64,000 bases of DNA from Paenibacillus caseinilyticus. GTDB lineage: Bacteria > Bacillota > Bacilli > Paenibacillales > NBRC-103111. The notes below the pieces were generated by a model. It had not been told where the DNA came from. It worked only from the letters and a program-made list of their open reading frames with translations, and ran no database searches. Made by a program: the position numbers and the translations under genes. Position 1 is the stretch's first letter. Every line of letters starts with the position of its first letter. Below, in pieces: positions 35,908-46,823 of this stretch. The stretch spans positions 124,001 to 188,000 of the forward strand of contig NZ_JAQAGY010000008.1 in the NCBI RefSeq assembly GCF_027533645.1, written 5' to 3'.

Positions 35908-36948
35908 TTATTGTAATGCTTTTAGTAAAGAATTCAAATTATTCTTCATGACCTTCACATAATCGTCACCGGCATCCATCTGCTTCTGGGTCAATCCTTC
36001 GAGCGGATTGAGGACAGCGGTCTCCACCCCGGCATCCTGGGCCAGCGTCCTTGCCAGCTTATCGGAGACAAGCTCCTCGAAGAATATATATTTCACGTCA
36101 TTCTCTTTTATGAATCGGAGAATGCTCTGCAGGTCCTTGGAGGTCGGTTCCGCATCCGGCGCCAGGCCCATGATCGGCTTCTGGGTCAGTCCGTATTCCT
36201 TGGCAAGATAGCCGAACGATTGGTGCGTAACGACGATCTCTTTCTTGGCAACGCCGGCAAGCTGCGCCTTATACTCCCCATGCAGCGCGTCCAGGTCCGC
36301 CGCGAGCTTCTTGTAATTCGCCTCGTAATCGGCCGCGTGCGCGCTGTCGGCCTGTACCAGCGCGTTCTTGATGTTCCCCGCGATCTTCTTCGCATTCACG
36401 GGCGAGAGCCAGATGTGCGGGTCGACGGCGTGATTGTCCTGCGCCGCATCGTCATGGGATGCTTCATCATGGGTTGCTTCATCATGAGAGGCTTCATCAT
36501 GGCCTGTTTCTTCTTCATGCTGGTGGGTTTCGCCGGTACCTTCGATTCTCTCCACGCCCTTGCCGGCTTCGACGACAAGCGACTTCGATTCCGTCTTGAG
36601 GCTCTCCAGCGTGTCGTTGACCCAGCCCTCGAATCCGGCGCCGAGATATACGAACACCTGCGAATTCTTGATATTCTGGATATCCCGGCTCTTCGGGGAC
36701 CAGTCGTGCGGTTCTACGCCGGCGGGCACCACATTAATCGCATTGACGTGCTCCCCTCCAATCTTCGATGAGAAATCGTATAGGGGATAGAAGCTTGTGA
36801 CGACGTTGATTTTGTCATTGACCAGTGCCGCTTGCGGCTTGCCGCAGGCCGATACGACCGCTAGAGCCAGCATGAGGAATAGCGGTAGGAAGGTCCGGCG
36901 GAACCGAGAGATCAGCTGCCGGCGGAAGAAAGAATAAGAACGGGACAT
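35908..36948 (-). CDS. znuA: Zinc ABC transporter substrate-binding lipoprotein
   Basis: 346 aa cluster A-I binding protein. The N-terminus has a signal peptide with lipobox VSAC (Cys35). Zinc ligands are expected in VEPHDWSP, DPHIWLSP and VVTHQSFGYLAKEYG. Between lobes (about residues 140-172) lies an acidic/histidine-rich loop built from repeated HDEAS/HDEAT units, typical of zinc-handling proteins. AAGGAG precedes the ATG. First gene of znuACB; a partial Zur-box-like site lies at 36974-36988. Confidence 0.94.
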   Translation of the reverse strand: MSRSYSFFRRQLISRFRRTFLPLFLMLALAVVSACGKPQAALVNDKINVVTSFYPLYDFSSKIGGEHVNAINVVPAGVEPHDWSPKSRDIQNIKNSQVFVYLGAGFEGWVNDTLESLKTESKSLVVEAGKGVERIEGTGETHQHEEETGHDEASHDEATHDEASHDDAAQDNHAVDPHIWLSPVNAKKIAGNIKNALVQADSAHAADYEANYKKLAADLDALHGEYKAQLAGVAKKEIVVTHQSFGYLAKEYGLTQKPIMGLAPDAEPTSKDLQSILRFIKENDVKYIFFEELVSDKLARTLAQDAGVETAVLNPLEGLTQKQMDAGDDYVKVMKNNLNSLLKALQ

Positions 36949-36973
36949 GATGATAGGCTCCTTCGTATGTAAA

Positions 36974-36988
36974 TCGTAAATATTTTTA
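36974..36988 (+). promoter_or_regulatory. Possible Zur-box-like site upstream of znuA
   Basis: TCGTAAATATTTTTA resembles one good half of the B. subtilis Zur operator TCGTAAT.ATTACGA; the other half is poor. It starts 26 bp upstream of the znuA start codon. Confidence 0.35.
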
Positions 36989-37072
36989 TTAGTGGCAAAT
37001 CAGATTATACGACCGTATCCCTGAGAATGTCAATGGTAAATGTAGAAATTACTAAGAAGAAACCCCTAATCA

Positions 37073-37114
37073 AAAAAACAAGAAGGGCGTCCCCCTTTCG
37101 GAGAAACGCCCTCG
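37073..37114 (-). terminator. Terminator of the orphan binding-protein gene
   Basis: Minus strand AGGGCGT and ACGCCCT stem, followed by TCTTG and seven T. It lies 20 bp after the stop codon at 37135. Confidence 0.8.
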
Positions 37115-37134
37115 CCCAGCTTCTTTATCGTTCT

Positions 37135-38601
37135 TTATCCTGCCGGCTTCGCGGCTTCTTCCTGCTGCTTCTTCGCCGCCTCGTCATGTTTCGTCTTGAT
37201 CAGCGCTTCCTGCATTCGGGTTTGCATCGCTGCCAGCGCCGCATCTTCGCTTTTCTTGCCGTCGATCACCGCTTGAACCTCTTCTCCCCCGATCTTGGTG
37301 AATTCGGAGTAGAACGACATCGGAACCTCTGCACCTTCCGCCGGTCCGGAAGCCTCCTTCTCGCTCATCCCCAGCTTATAGAAGGGTTCGAGGCTGCGGC
37401 CGTCCTTCTCTTTGACATAAGCGGTCCGGGACAAGAGTCTCCCCTCCCCCATCTTGCTTTTCAATCTGGCCATTTCCTCGCTGTTGACGTACTTGACGAA
37501 CTCCCAGGCTGCTCTGGCATTCGGCGAAGCGGCATCGACGGAGAAGACCTCGGAGATCGAGAGGGAGTCCGTCTTCCCAGGGTTCTGCGGATCGACAGGG
37601 ACCGTGACGACGTCCCAGTTGACAGGCTCTTTGTCCTTCCACATTTCTTTGGCCCGCTCGATTTCGCTGATCAGGTAGGTTCCCTCGAGCGTCATGGCGA
37701 CTTTGCCGGAGATGAACGGATTGCGTTCCATCATCTCTCCCATGGTGACTGACTTGTTCATATCCAACTGCGGCTCCTTAGCCGGATCGTATAAGGCACC
37801 GGACTTCATGGATTCGGCCGTAAGCTGCAGCGCCTGCTTCCACCCTTCCGTCTGCAGGGTGATATTCTCCCTTTTGGGATCCATATAATCGAGTCCGTTG
37901 GTGCGGCCGATCATCGTAAAGTACCGGAAGCCGATGGGCTCTCCGCCCATATAAGCGTTATTCTCGCCATAACCGTATACCCGCTCAGCCCCCTGCCCGC
38001 CGGTAGGGAACCGCCTCGCGAGCTCCATCACCTCTACCCAGGTCATGCCATCCTTCGGCAGAGGCACGCCATGCTTTTCGAATAAGCTCTTATTGTAGAA
38101 GAGGGCGTTGCTGTAGAAGGACGGACTAAGTCCGTACAGCTTGCCTCCCCCCTGGGCCCGGAGCGTCTCGGTGACGGCCGGCAGCATGTTCTCCAGGTCG
38201 AACTTGTCCGCTTGAATCACCTCGTCGAGGGGGAGCAGCTTCCCGTCGCCCGCCCATTTCGCGAAGGCATTGGGGAAATTAATGAACAGCACATCCGGCT
38301 TCTCGTCCTCTACCAGTTCACCGAACGCTTTGAGCGGATCTTTTCCGGCTCCGTACAGGCTTTGGGTCGAGACGACTTCCACATCCACATTCGGATATTT
38401 GGCCATGAACAGCGCCCCATACTGCTGGAACAGCGAGCTTTTGTCATAATACATCACTTTGATGACCGCTTTCTCGTCCTTGCCCAGCGGCTTCAGCGCC
38501 CCTTTCCCTTCTCCCCCTTGACCCAGACTGCATCCGGACATGAGCATCGTACAAGCCAGCACGGCACTCATTATTGCCTTGTTCCTTTTCACCACAATCA
38601 C
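37135..38601 (-). CDS. Extracellular solute-binding lipoprotein, family 1 (sugar type)
   Basis: About 488 aa. Signal peptide with lipobox MSGC, then a bilobed type-1 binding protein (AVIKVMYYDKSSLFQQYG, KPDVLFINFPNAFAKW, LYGLSPSFYSNALFYNKSLFEKHG, ARAAWEFVKYVNSEE). The C-terminus is a charged helix ending KKQQEEAAKPAG. The start is uncertain: GTG at 38601 has AAGGA 8 nt upstream; an ATG at 38610 is too close to it. No permease or ATPase gene adjoins it, so its transporter partners lie elsewhere. Ligand unknown. Confidence 0.85.
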   Translation of the reverse strand: MIVVKRNKAIMSAVLACTMLMSGCSLGQGGEGKGALKPLGKDEKAVIKVMYYDKSSLFQQYGALFMAKYPNVDVEVVSTQSLYGAGKDPLKAFGELVEDEKPDVLFINFPNAFAKWAGDGKLLPLDEVIQADKFDLENMLPAVTETLRAQGGGKLYGLSPSFYSNALFYNKSLFEKHGVPLPKDGMTWVEVMELARRFPTGGQGAERVYGYGENNAYMGGEPIGFRYFTMIGRTNGLDYMDPKRENITLQTEGWKQALQLTAESMKSGALYDPAKEPQLDMNKSVTMGEMMERNPFISGKVAMTLEGTYLISEIERAKEMWKDKEPVNWDVVTVPVDPQNPGKTDSLSISEVFSVDAASPNARAAWEFVKYVNSEEMARLKSKMGEGRLLSRTAYVKEKDGRSLEPFYKLGMSEKEASGPAEGAEVPMSFYSEFTKIGGEEVQAVIDGKKSEDAALAAMQTRMQEALIKTKHDEAAKKQQEEAAKPAG

Positions 38602-38819
38602 CCATCTCATCCTTATTTAACATATTTTGTAATTTTAGACGAAAGGGTGGACTGTAATGTTTCACGGATTGAAAAAAAGTTTCATCTTAAGTTCTCATCG
38701 GACTAGGCAGCAAGACTTAAGCACCCGAAGATGACCTTGATGCTGCCGAACCGCATCAGGGGCGAGGCCGCCCGCCGCTCTATAACGAGTAAGGCGGCCA
38801 AGCACACAAGGCCGGCGGC

Positions 38820-39470
38820 CTACAGCGCAGGACCCTTGGCCTGCTCCAGTTCCCGGTTGACTGGAGCGAACTTACGCTCCCCCGTACCATCCCCTTCCAG
38901 CCCGGCATAATGCAGTCCCAGTTCGTAGGCTTGCGTCAGCAGCTTTTCTTGAATCCCCCCGGCCGTATCCAAGGTGTCATAGAAGATCTGCAGCTTGGAG
39001 TTCGCGATGCCCGCATAACCGGCCATCCCCACATTCAGCTGAAGTGCCATCATCCCGTCATAATTCCTTTTCTCAAAATGTTCACGCGAAGCGCCTGCAA
39101 GACCAAGCCATAGGACCTGTTGATGGTGCAGCTTACTGCGCCCATAGGCAAAGCCATTGTTCCATACCCGGTCGATATACCCCTTCAGCATAGCCGGCAT
39201 GCCGTACCACCAGACCGGGAAAATATAAGCCAGTGCATCGTACTTCTTCATGCGCTCGATTTCCTTCTCTACCTCCGGAGAATATACTTTGCCATCGTTT
39301 GACCAATCAGGTTCATCCGCTTCCCGCAACACAGGGTCAAACCCGCTGCGATGCAAGTCGAGCACCTCTGTCCGGTGCCCTGCCTTCTGAAGACCTTGCA
39401 CGAAGCGGCCCGCGACCGCAAAAGTTAACGAATTGGTTCTCGGGTGAGTGACGACGGTGAGTACGTTCAT
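38820..39470 (-). CDS. NAD(P)H-dependent flavin oxidoreductase (flavodoxin-2 family)
   Basis: 216 aa. Start at ATG 39470 after AGGAAGGGAAG. Family segments: VVTHPRTNSLTFAVAGRFVQGL, the PVWWYGMPAMLKGYIDRVW stretch and GLAGASREHFEKRNYDG. Resembles MdaB/NQO-type FMN or FAD quinone reductases. Divergent from an HxlR regulator with a shared intergenic inverted repeat, which suggests it is induced by an electrophile or quinone. Confidence 0.87.
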   Translation of the reverse strand: MNVLTVVTHPRTNSLTFAVAGRFVQGLQKAGHRTEVLDLHRSGFDPVLREADEPDWSNDGKVYSPEVEKEIERMKKYDALAYIFPVWWYGMPAMLKGYIDRVWNNGFAYGRSKLHHQQVLWLGLAGASREHFEKRNYDGMMALQLNVGMAGYAGIANSKLQIFYDTLDTAGGIQEKLLTQAYELGLHYAGLEGDGTGERKFAPVNRELEQAKGPAL

Positions 39471-39552
39471 CTTGGCTTCCCTTCCTTCCCTATTCAAGAT
39501 TTAATTCTGGTCTAAGGAAATTATGTAGCATACAATGAAATTAGGGAATAAC

Positions 39553-39604
39553 GCACTTTTTTGTGCTATAAATACCAAATGGATATATAGACACCAAAAA
39601 GTGC
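39553..39604. promoter_or_regulatory. Inverted repeat between the oxidoreductase and HxlR genes
   Basis: GCACTTTTTTGTG (39553-39565) and CACCAAAAAGTGC (39592-39604) are inverted copies with one mismatch and a 26-bp spacer. A likely operator for the HxlR protein. Confidence 0.55.
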
Positions 39605-39656
39605 CTGGGACTTGGAGTTCATTCATACGCACTCATTCCTAAGGAGGATGAAGTTC

Positions 39657-40001
39657 ATGGAACCTCAAACGAATCGCAGATACACGATTCCTACGGAAGT
39701 CACGATCGATATTATTGGAGGCAAGTGGAAGACCTTGATCCTATGCCACTTGACCTACGGCCCCAAACGTACCCATGAGCTCAAAAAAGCAATGCCGGAC
39801 ATTACCCAAAAAATGTTGACCCAGCAGCTGCGGGAGCTCGAAGAAGACGGCATTGTATTCAGGACGGTCTACAATCAAGTACCGCCCAAAGTTGTTTATG
39901 AGATGACGGAAACGGGAGAGTCGCTGAGAGGGATATTAGATCAACTTTACGAGTGGGGCGAAAAATTCATTCAGGGGCAAAGTAACCGGAAGGAATCTTA
40001 A
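39657..40001 (+). CDS. HxlR family transcriptional regulator
   Basis: 114 aa from the ATG at 39657, with AAGGAGG 9 nt upstream; an ATG three codons earlier overlaps that site. MarR-like winged helix of the HxlR type: IIGGKWKTLILCHLTYGPKRTHELKKAMPDITQKMLTQQLRELEEDG. No cysteine lies at the N-terminal position used by redox-sensing members; the one Cys is in ILCHL. Likely controls the divergent oxidoreductase. Confidence 0.9.
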   Translation: MEPQTNRRYTIPTEVTIDIIGGKWKTLILCHLTYGPKRTHELKKAMPDITQKMLTQQLRELEEDGIVFRTVYNQVPPKVVYEMTETGESLRGILDQLYEWGEKFIQGQSNRKES

Positions 40002-40039
40002 GGTGCGTCACTGACGTTAATGATCAACCGGTATATATG

Positions 40040-40097
40040 AAAAAAAGGCTGTCCACCTGCACCCGCGATCATCGCGGATAACGGAGGGACAGCCTTT
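40040..40097. terminator. Terminator between hxlR-type gene and DUF4097 gene
   Basis: AAGGCTGTCC and GGACAGCCTT outer stem with an inner CCGCGAT/ATCGCGG stem; T run on the minus strand (seven T). May serve both convergent genes. Confidence 0.82.
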
Positions 40098-40107
40098 ACT
40101 ATAGAGC

Positions 40108-41034
40108 TTACTCCCTGCGCAAGGTGAAGTCACCGGATGAAGTGTGTACTTTCAAGGGGATCTCGCCGGCTCCGAACACCCCGGCAATCCGGTCCCCCTC
40201 CTCGTTGTTCTCCCGGTAAGTGAATCCTTCCCATTGGATCTTGCCGGTACCGGAGCCGCCGCGGAAGTCCACAGACAGGTTGCCGGGCTGCCGGGCAGGC
40301 TGTACGATCACATCGCCGCTGCCTGTAGTAAGATCCGCAGGGTAGAGAAGCTCCTCCGTACGGACGGTAATCGTACCCGTAGCGGCTGACCCCTTCAGCG
40401 CCGACTGCACGCCCGTGAGCGACACATCGCCGCTCTCCGCGCGGAACGCCAGCTCTTCGCCCTTGAACTCCTCGGTGCCGATGTTCCCGGAAGACGTCCG
40501 AAGCTTGAGCTGGGCAGCCTCAATCCCTTTGGTTTCAATATCTCCGCTGCCTGCCTCTGCTTCCACCTTGGCGCCCTTCAGCCCGGCCAACTCCGCATCG
40601 CCGCTCTGCGTCCGGACGCTCACCGACTTCCAGTCTTTCTCCGGCAGTTCGACGATCAGATCCAGCTCCGTCAGGTTAATTCCGATCTGGAAACTGTCCG
40701 ATGCTGACACATCAATCTGCAGCGTCTCTCCCTGAGGCTTCACATCCAACCGGAGCTTCTCCGCATACGCTGGGCTGGCCTTGCCCTCCAGCCGTGTCCG
40801 GATCTCATCCGAGCTGCCCGGGACCACCCGGACGTCCGTGCTTCCTGAATTGATCTTGATGTGCTCAATGGAAGCGGGATCCGCGGTTTTCTCCATCCGG
40901 ACCTCCTTCGTGTTCAGGGAGAAGGACACGGGAATTTGCGCCCATCCTTCTTTCGTCAGGATAAAGACCAGCATCAAGATCCCGCCGGCCAACAACAGCA
41001 GCCCGCTTTTGGTGTTTCTTTTTTTCATCGTCAA
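40108..41034 (-). CDS. DUF4097 beta-repeat protein with N-terminal membrane anchor
   Basis: 308 aa. A basic N-terminus and one transmembrane helix (about 11-27, LLLLAGGILMLVFIL), then a beta-solenoid region with repeated S/T-G-D/N turns (RTQSGDAEL, EAGSGDIETKG, RTSSGNIGTEE, RAESGDVSLTG, TTGSGDVIVQP, HTSSGDFTLRRE). DUF4097 proteins such as LiaG often go with envelope-stress systems. No such system adjoins it. Start at M1 or M3. Confidence 0.85.
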   Translation of the reverse strand: MTMKKRNTKSGLLLLAGGILMLVFILTKEGWAQIPVSFSLNTKEVRMEKTADPASIEHIKINSGSTDVRVVPGSSDEIRTRLEGKASPAYAEKLRLDVKPQGETLQIDVSASDSFQIGINLTELDLIVELPEKDWKSVSVRTQSGDAELAGLKGAKVEAEAGSGDIETKGIEAAQLKLRTSSGNIGTEEFKGEELAFRAESGDVSLTGVQSALKGSAATGTITVRTEELLYPADLTTGSGDVIVQPARQPGNLSVDFRGGSGTGKIQWEGFTYRENNEEGDRIAGVFGAGEIPLKVHTSSGDFTLRRE

Positions 41035-41192
41035 TGTCTCCTCAGCTTCGTGGATATGCAGATGTGTGGGTTTCCATATCTTTCATTCTATGCATATCCA
41101 ATGTAGCATGAGTGCCAAGAAGGTCTCGCCGGACCAGAGGATGAAACCGCACCCGACTTTGGTCCAGGTTTTACCATAATCTGGTTCACGAA

Positions 41193-41243
41193 TGAAAAAA
41201 AGCACCTCCCCGAAGCAGACGTTCCTGCCTTAGAGAGGTGCTG
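41193..41243 (-). terminator. Terminator of the Gfo/Idh/MocA gene
   Basis: Minus strand AGCACCTC and GGAGGTGCT outer stem, an inner GCAG/CTGC stem, then seven T. A second imperfect copy of the TGCTGTTCTGCT part follows at 41250-41269. Confidence 0.8.
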
Positions 41244-41318
41244 TTCTGCTTAGAAAGATGCTGTTCTGCTAAAACACTGCGGTGCATGCTGCTTGGCCGT
41301 ATCAGCCGGGCCGCAGGT

Positions 41319-42392
41319 CTACTCGATCCGCACGGCCTGTTCCTGCGCCCGGAGGCAGAGCTCTGCTGCCTTGAACGCATGCTCCTGGGTCATCGCGTTC
41401 TCGGTGCGGTGGATGCAGTCGAGGATAAGCTGGCCAAAGTACGGATACCCTACCTGCCCGTTCACGCTGAAGTGATGCTCGCCTTCCTGGTTGACCAGAT
41501 AGACGTGGCCGCCCTCCGGGTCGCGGGCGATGTCGACATACTTGCGGAGCTCAATGTACCCGTCCGTGCCGAGGATGATCGTCCGGCCGTCGCCCCAAGT
41601 ACTGAGGCCGTCCGGCGTCAGCCAATCGACACGGAAGTAGAACGTCGCCCCGTTGTCGCCGACCAGCGTCGCATCGCCGAAATCTTCGAGCTCCGGGTAC
41701 TGCTTGTTGTTGTAATTCGCCACCCGGGCGCTCGACACCTGCGCATCCTTCGCTCCGGTGTAGTACAAGAACTGCTCGATCTGGTGGCTGCCGATATCGC
41801 AAAGGATGCCGCCATACTTCTCATGCTCGAAGAACCACAGCGGACGGGACGGGGCATTGAGGCGGTGCGGCCCCCAGCCCATCACTTGAACCACGCGGCC
41901 GATCGCCCCCTGCTCCACGAGCTGGCCTGCATAGATCGCGCTCTCCACGTGCAGCCGTTCGCTGTAATAGACAGCGTACTTGCGCCCGGTCTCCTTGACT
42001 TTGGCGCGAGCCGCTTCCAGCTGGGACAGCTTCGTGAACGGCGTCTTGTCCGTGAAGTAGTCCTTGCCCGCGTCCATGACGCGCAGCCCCAGGGCGCAGC
42101 GCTCGGAAGGCACTGCCGCCGCGGCAACGAGCTTGATCGACGGATCGCCGAGGATCTCCTCCTCCGAAGCGGCGGCACGGGCCTGCGGGAACTTCTTCAG
42201 GAACGCCTCCACCTTCTTCGGATCCGGATCGTACACGGCGACGAGATCAGCGCCCGCCTCGACCAGTCCGTTCGCCATCCCGTAGATATGCCCGTGGTCG
42301 AGCGCCACCGCGGCAAATGCGAATTCGCCTTGCGACACAACGGGGTTCGGCTTGCCCTGCGGGGCGTAGTTCATTCCGTCCTTCTTCGACAT
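41319..42392 (-). CDS. Gfo/Idh/MocA family oxidoreductase
   Basis: 357 aa. N-terminal Rossmann domain with AVALDHGHIYGMANGLVEAGADLVAVYDPD, then the DKTPFTKLSQLEAARA segment, in which EKP of typical members reads DKT, and the C-terminal domain with GGILCDIGSHQIEQFLYYTG. NAD(P)-dependent dehydrogenase of sugars or inositols; substrate unknown. Two LacI-like palindromes flank its promoter, so it is probably sugar-regulated by a regulator outside the window. Confidence 0.88.
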   Translation of the reverse strand: MSKKDGMNYAPQGKPNPVVSQGEFAFAAVALDHGHIYGMANGLVEAGADLVAVYDPDPKKVEAFLKKFPQARAAASEEEILGDPSIKLVAAAAVPSERCALGLRVMDAGKDYFTDKTPFTKLSQLEAARAKVKETGRKYAVYYSERLHVESAIYAGQLVEQGAIGRVVQVMGWGPHRLNAPSRPLWFFEHEKYGGILCDIGSHQIEQFLYYTGAKDAQVSSARVANYNNKQYPELEDFGDATLVGDNGATFYFRVDWLTPDGLSTWGDGRTIILGTDGYIELRKYVDIARDPEGGHVYLVNQEGEHHFSVNGQVGYPYFGQLILDCIHRTENAMTQEHAFKAAELCLRAQEQAVRIE

Positions 42393-42432
42393 CTGAGAAT
42401 CGGCCTCCCATGAAATCCTTGCGGATTTGGTT

Positions 42433-42446
42433 TGTTAACGTGAACA
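42433..42446. promoter_or_regulatory. LacI-like operator, copy 1
   Basis: TGTTAACGTGAACA, a near-perfect palindrome with the central CG typical of LacI-family operators. It lies downstream of the -10 (TAAAAT) of the Gfo/Idh/MocA gene, on the gene side. Confidence 0.6.
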
Positions 42447-42467
42447 GTCCTTATTTTACCACAGCAT

Positions 42468-42481
42468 TGTTCACGTGAACA
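42468..42481. promoter_or_regulatory. LacI-like operator, copy 2
   Basis: TGTTCACGTGAACA, a perfect palindrome, centre 35 bp from copy 1. It overlaps the -35 region of the Gfo/Idh/MocA promoter. Confidence 0.6.
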
Positions 42482-42488
42482 TCCCTAA

Positions 42489-44842
<2,354 letters not shown>

Positions 44843-44847
44843 TGCCA

Positions 44848-44877
44848 AATATAACGAAAATCCACTCATTATGTCAA
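44848..44877 (-). promoter_or_regulatory. Sigma-A promoter of metG
   Basis: Minus strand TTGACA, 18-bp spacer, TATATT. The -35 box contains the stop codon TGA of yidD. Confidence 0.8.
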
Positions 44878-45083
44878 GGGACATGGTCCACGCCTCCCGG
44901 GTGGAACGGATGACACTTGCAGATCCGCTTGACGGCCAGCCACGATCCGCGAGCCGCGCCGTGCTTCTCGAGCGCTTCGAGCGCATAGGCCGAGCAGGTC
45001 GGATAGAAGCGGCAGGTCGGCGGCTTCAGCGGCGAAATGAACCGGCGGTAGAAGCGGACCGGCACCTGTAGGGCTTTTTTCAT
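44874..45083 (-). CDS. yidD: Membrane protein insertion efficiency factor YidD
   Basis: 69 aa. The haemolytic-domain signature [20 protein letters not shown] is followed by [32 protein letters not shown], both hallmarks of YidD. Assists YidC-dependent membrane insertion. Start at ATG 45083 (MKKALQ). Its stop codon is shared with the -35 of the metG promoter. Confidence 0.93.
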   Translation of the reverse strand: MKKALQVPVRFYRRFISPLKPPTCRFYPTCSAYALEALEKHGAARGSWLAVKRICKCHPFHPGGVDHVP

Positions 45084-45148
45084 AGCGGCCGCCCCCTCTC
45101 TTCCCGTGTTTCGTTCCATGATGCCACGGGGAGGGATTGCTGTCAAAT

Positions 45149-45577
45149 CTACCGGGCCGCCGGCCTCACGACAGCCTGCTCCGGGGACAGCGGCTTCTCG
45201 TAGAGATCTTCGGCGAACGCGCTGCCGCGATAAATGTAGTCCTCCACAACCTTCCCCTGACGGGTAAACACCAAGATGGTCTGCTCATCGCTGACGGAGA
45301 GATGCTCGTTCGTCCATTCGTAACCTAACTGTTTGTTGATCCGATCCGGGCTGGTGTAAGCCGGGAATATGTACAGCAGATCCCACTCGAACGGCGTATA
45401 GTCCTTGATTCGCACCTCTCTGCCCTGCGCCTGCGCGCTGGCTACGGCCTCCTCGATGCCGGTGATGACGGCCTTCTGGTGGTTCCATTCGGTCGCTTTG
45501 CTCCCTGTTCCAAGCCCTACGCACGATCCCAATGCAATGACACCGGCGAGCAGAAGCATATGATGTTTTCGTTGCAT
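45149..45577 (-). CDS. Secreted or lipoprotein-like hypothetical protein
   Basis: 142 aa. The N-terminus [19 protein letters not shown] is a signal peptide, with LGSC as a possible lipobox. The body ([21 protein letters not shown]...[18 protein letters not shown]) is soluble. Family not recognised. It lies about 65 bp upstream of yidD and just after a 78-aa membrane protein gene. Confidence 0.7.
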   Translation of the reverse strand: MQRKHHMLLLAGVIALGSCVGLGTGSKATEWNHQKAVITGIEEAVASAQAQGREVRIKDYTPFEWDLLYIFPAYTSPDRINKQLGYEWTNEHLSVSDEQTILVFTRQGKVVEDYIYRGSAFAEDLYEKPLSPEQAVVRPAAR

Positions 45578-45625
45578 GAAGCTTCCCTGGCCTTTCCGGC
45601 AGGCCTGATCTCCTGCCTAGATTAT

Positions 45626-45862
45626 TTAGAAGAAATAGTGATAAGTATAGCCTATGATCAGTCCGATGAAGTAGAGATAAATGACACCGTAGCGCTTGTC
45701 CCCTTGGTCCTTCCAGCTGGCATCGGCGAAAATAATGGCGGCCGTAATAAGAAGCTTCAGCCAGCTGTTCAGCTCCAAGGACGGATGGAATACGCCCCAC
45801 CCGAACACGCCTATGCCCCATACCGTGTACAGGATTGCTTTTGTTTTCCGGTTCAAGCTCAT
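45626..45862 (-). CDS. Small membrane protein of unknown function
   Basis: 78 aa with three hydrophobic segments (about 9-25, 33-45 and 58-74). Start at ATG 45862, with GGAG 9 nt upstream; a TTG three codons earlier overlaps this region. Family not recognised. It is followed 48 bp later by a secreted hypothetical protein on the same strand. Confidence 0.68.
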   Translation of the reverse strand: MSLNRKTKAILYTVWGIGVFGWGVFHPSLELNSWLKLLITAAIIFADASWKDQGDKRYGVIYLYFIGLIIGYTYHYFF

Positions 45863-45977
45863 CTCTCTCAACTCCTATGATATCATAGATCCATCCATAA
45901 TTTTACTTATTTTCTTATTACTACGCCGGTTTTCCTGAGAAGTTCCAATGGGTGTATCCGCAGGGAAGGACACTTGC

Positions 45978-45983
45978 TATAAT
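45978..45983 (+). promoter_or_regulatory. Extended -10 box upstream of the two-component genes
   Basis: TGCTATAAT, an extended -10. The -35 is weak. It lies about 148 bp upstream of the response regulator start; a GGGTCT/AGACCC hairpin (46035-46050) is in the leader. Confidence 0.5.
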
Positions 45984-46007
45984 CATTGTTTGGTATAGAT
46001 AGAAGAA

Positions 46008-46029
46008 GTAAGAAATTTGTAAGAAAAAT
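46008..46029 (+). promoter_or_regulatory. Direct repeats, possible response-regulator site
   Basis: GTAAGAAATTT followed by GTAAGAAAAAT, 11 bp apart, the one-turn spacing used by OmpR-type regulators. It lies downstream of the likely promoter, pointing to autoregulation. Confidence 0.45.
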
Positions 46030-46130
46030 GCGCGGGGTCTTGTCAGACCCTTCTGGTAAGCTATGGATCGTAGTCAACATTCCCGCCTATCGGCTGGGAA
46101 TTCCATTACATAGGCAAGGTGGATCAGAGT

Positions 46131-46823
46131 ATGCAAACGTACCATGTGCTGGTGGCCGACGACGAGCCGGAGATCGGCGAGGCCATCGAAATTTATCTGC
46201 GGGCCGAGAACATGAAAGTGTTCCAAGCGGCGAACGGGGTCGAAGCGCTTCGGATTCTGGAGGAGCAAGAGATCCATATGCTCATTCTCGATGTCATGAT
46301 GCCGCTGCTCGACGGAATCAAGACGACGCACCGCATCCGGGAGCAGCGCCATATCCCGATCCTGATGCTGTCCGCCAAATCCGAGGATACGGACAAGATT
46401 CTCGGGCTCAACGTCGGAGCGGACGATTACATGACGAAGCCGTTCAATCCGATGGAGCTCGTGGCCCGGGTGAAGTCGCAGCTGCGGCGCTACACTCACT
46501 TCGGGAACTACCAGGCGTCCGAGAACGAGATCCGTGTCGGCGGCCTCGTGCTCAACCAGGCCTCCAAGACCGTGTCGGTCGAAGGCGAGGAGGTGCGGCT
46601 GACGGCGACGGAGTACCGAATACTGGAGCTGCTCATGCAGCACAAAGGGAGGGTCTTCTCGATCGAGGAGATCTATGAGAAGGTCTGGAGAGAGCCGTAC
46701 TTCCAGGCGGAGAATACCGTAGCCGTCCATGTGCGGCGCATCCGCGAGAAGATCGAGATCAACCCGAAGGAACCCGAATATTTGAAGGTGGTGTGGGGCA
46801 TTGGCTACAAAATGGAAAAATAA
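46131..46823 (+). CDS. OmpR-family response regulator
   Basis: 230 aa from ATG 46131 with AAGGTGGA upstream. Receiver domain with acidic pocket ADDEPE, phospho-acceptor Asp54 (LILDVMMP) and the SAKSED Lys; C-terminal winged helix (LTATEYRILELLMQHKGRVFS...VAVHVRRIREKIE). Transcription factor of the adjacent kinase, with which it overlaps by 23 bp. Target genes unknown. Confidence 0.95.
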   Translation: MQTYHVLVADDEPEIGEAIEIYLRAENMKVFQAANGVEALRILEEQEIHMLILDVMMPLLDGIKTTHRIREQRHIPILMLSAKSEDTDKILGLNVGADDYMTKPFNPMELVARVKSQLRRYTHFGNYQASENEIRVGGLVLNQASKTVSVEGEEVRLTATEYRILELLMQHKGRVFSIEEIYEKVWREPYFQAENTVAVHVRRIREKIEINPKEPEYLKVVWGIGYKMEK

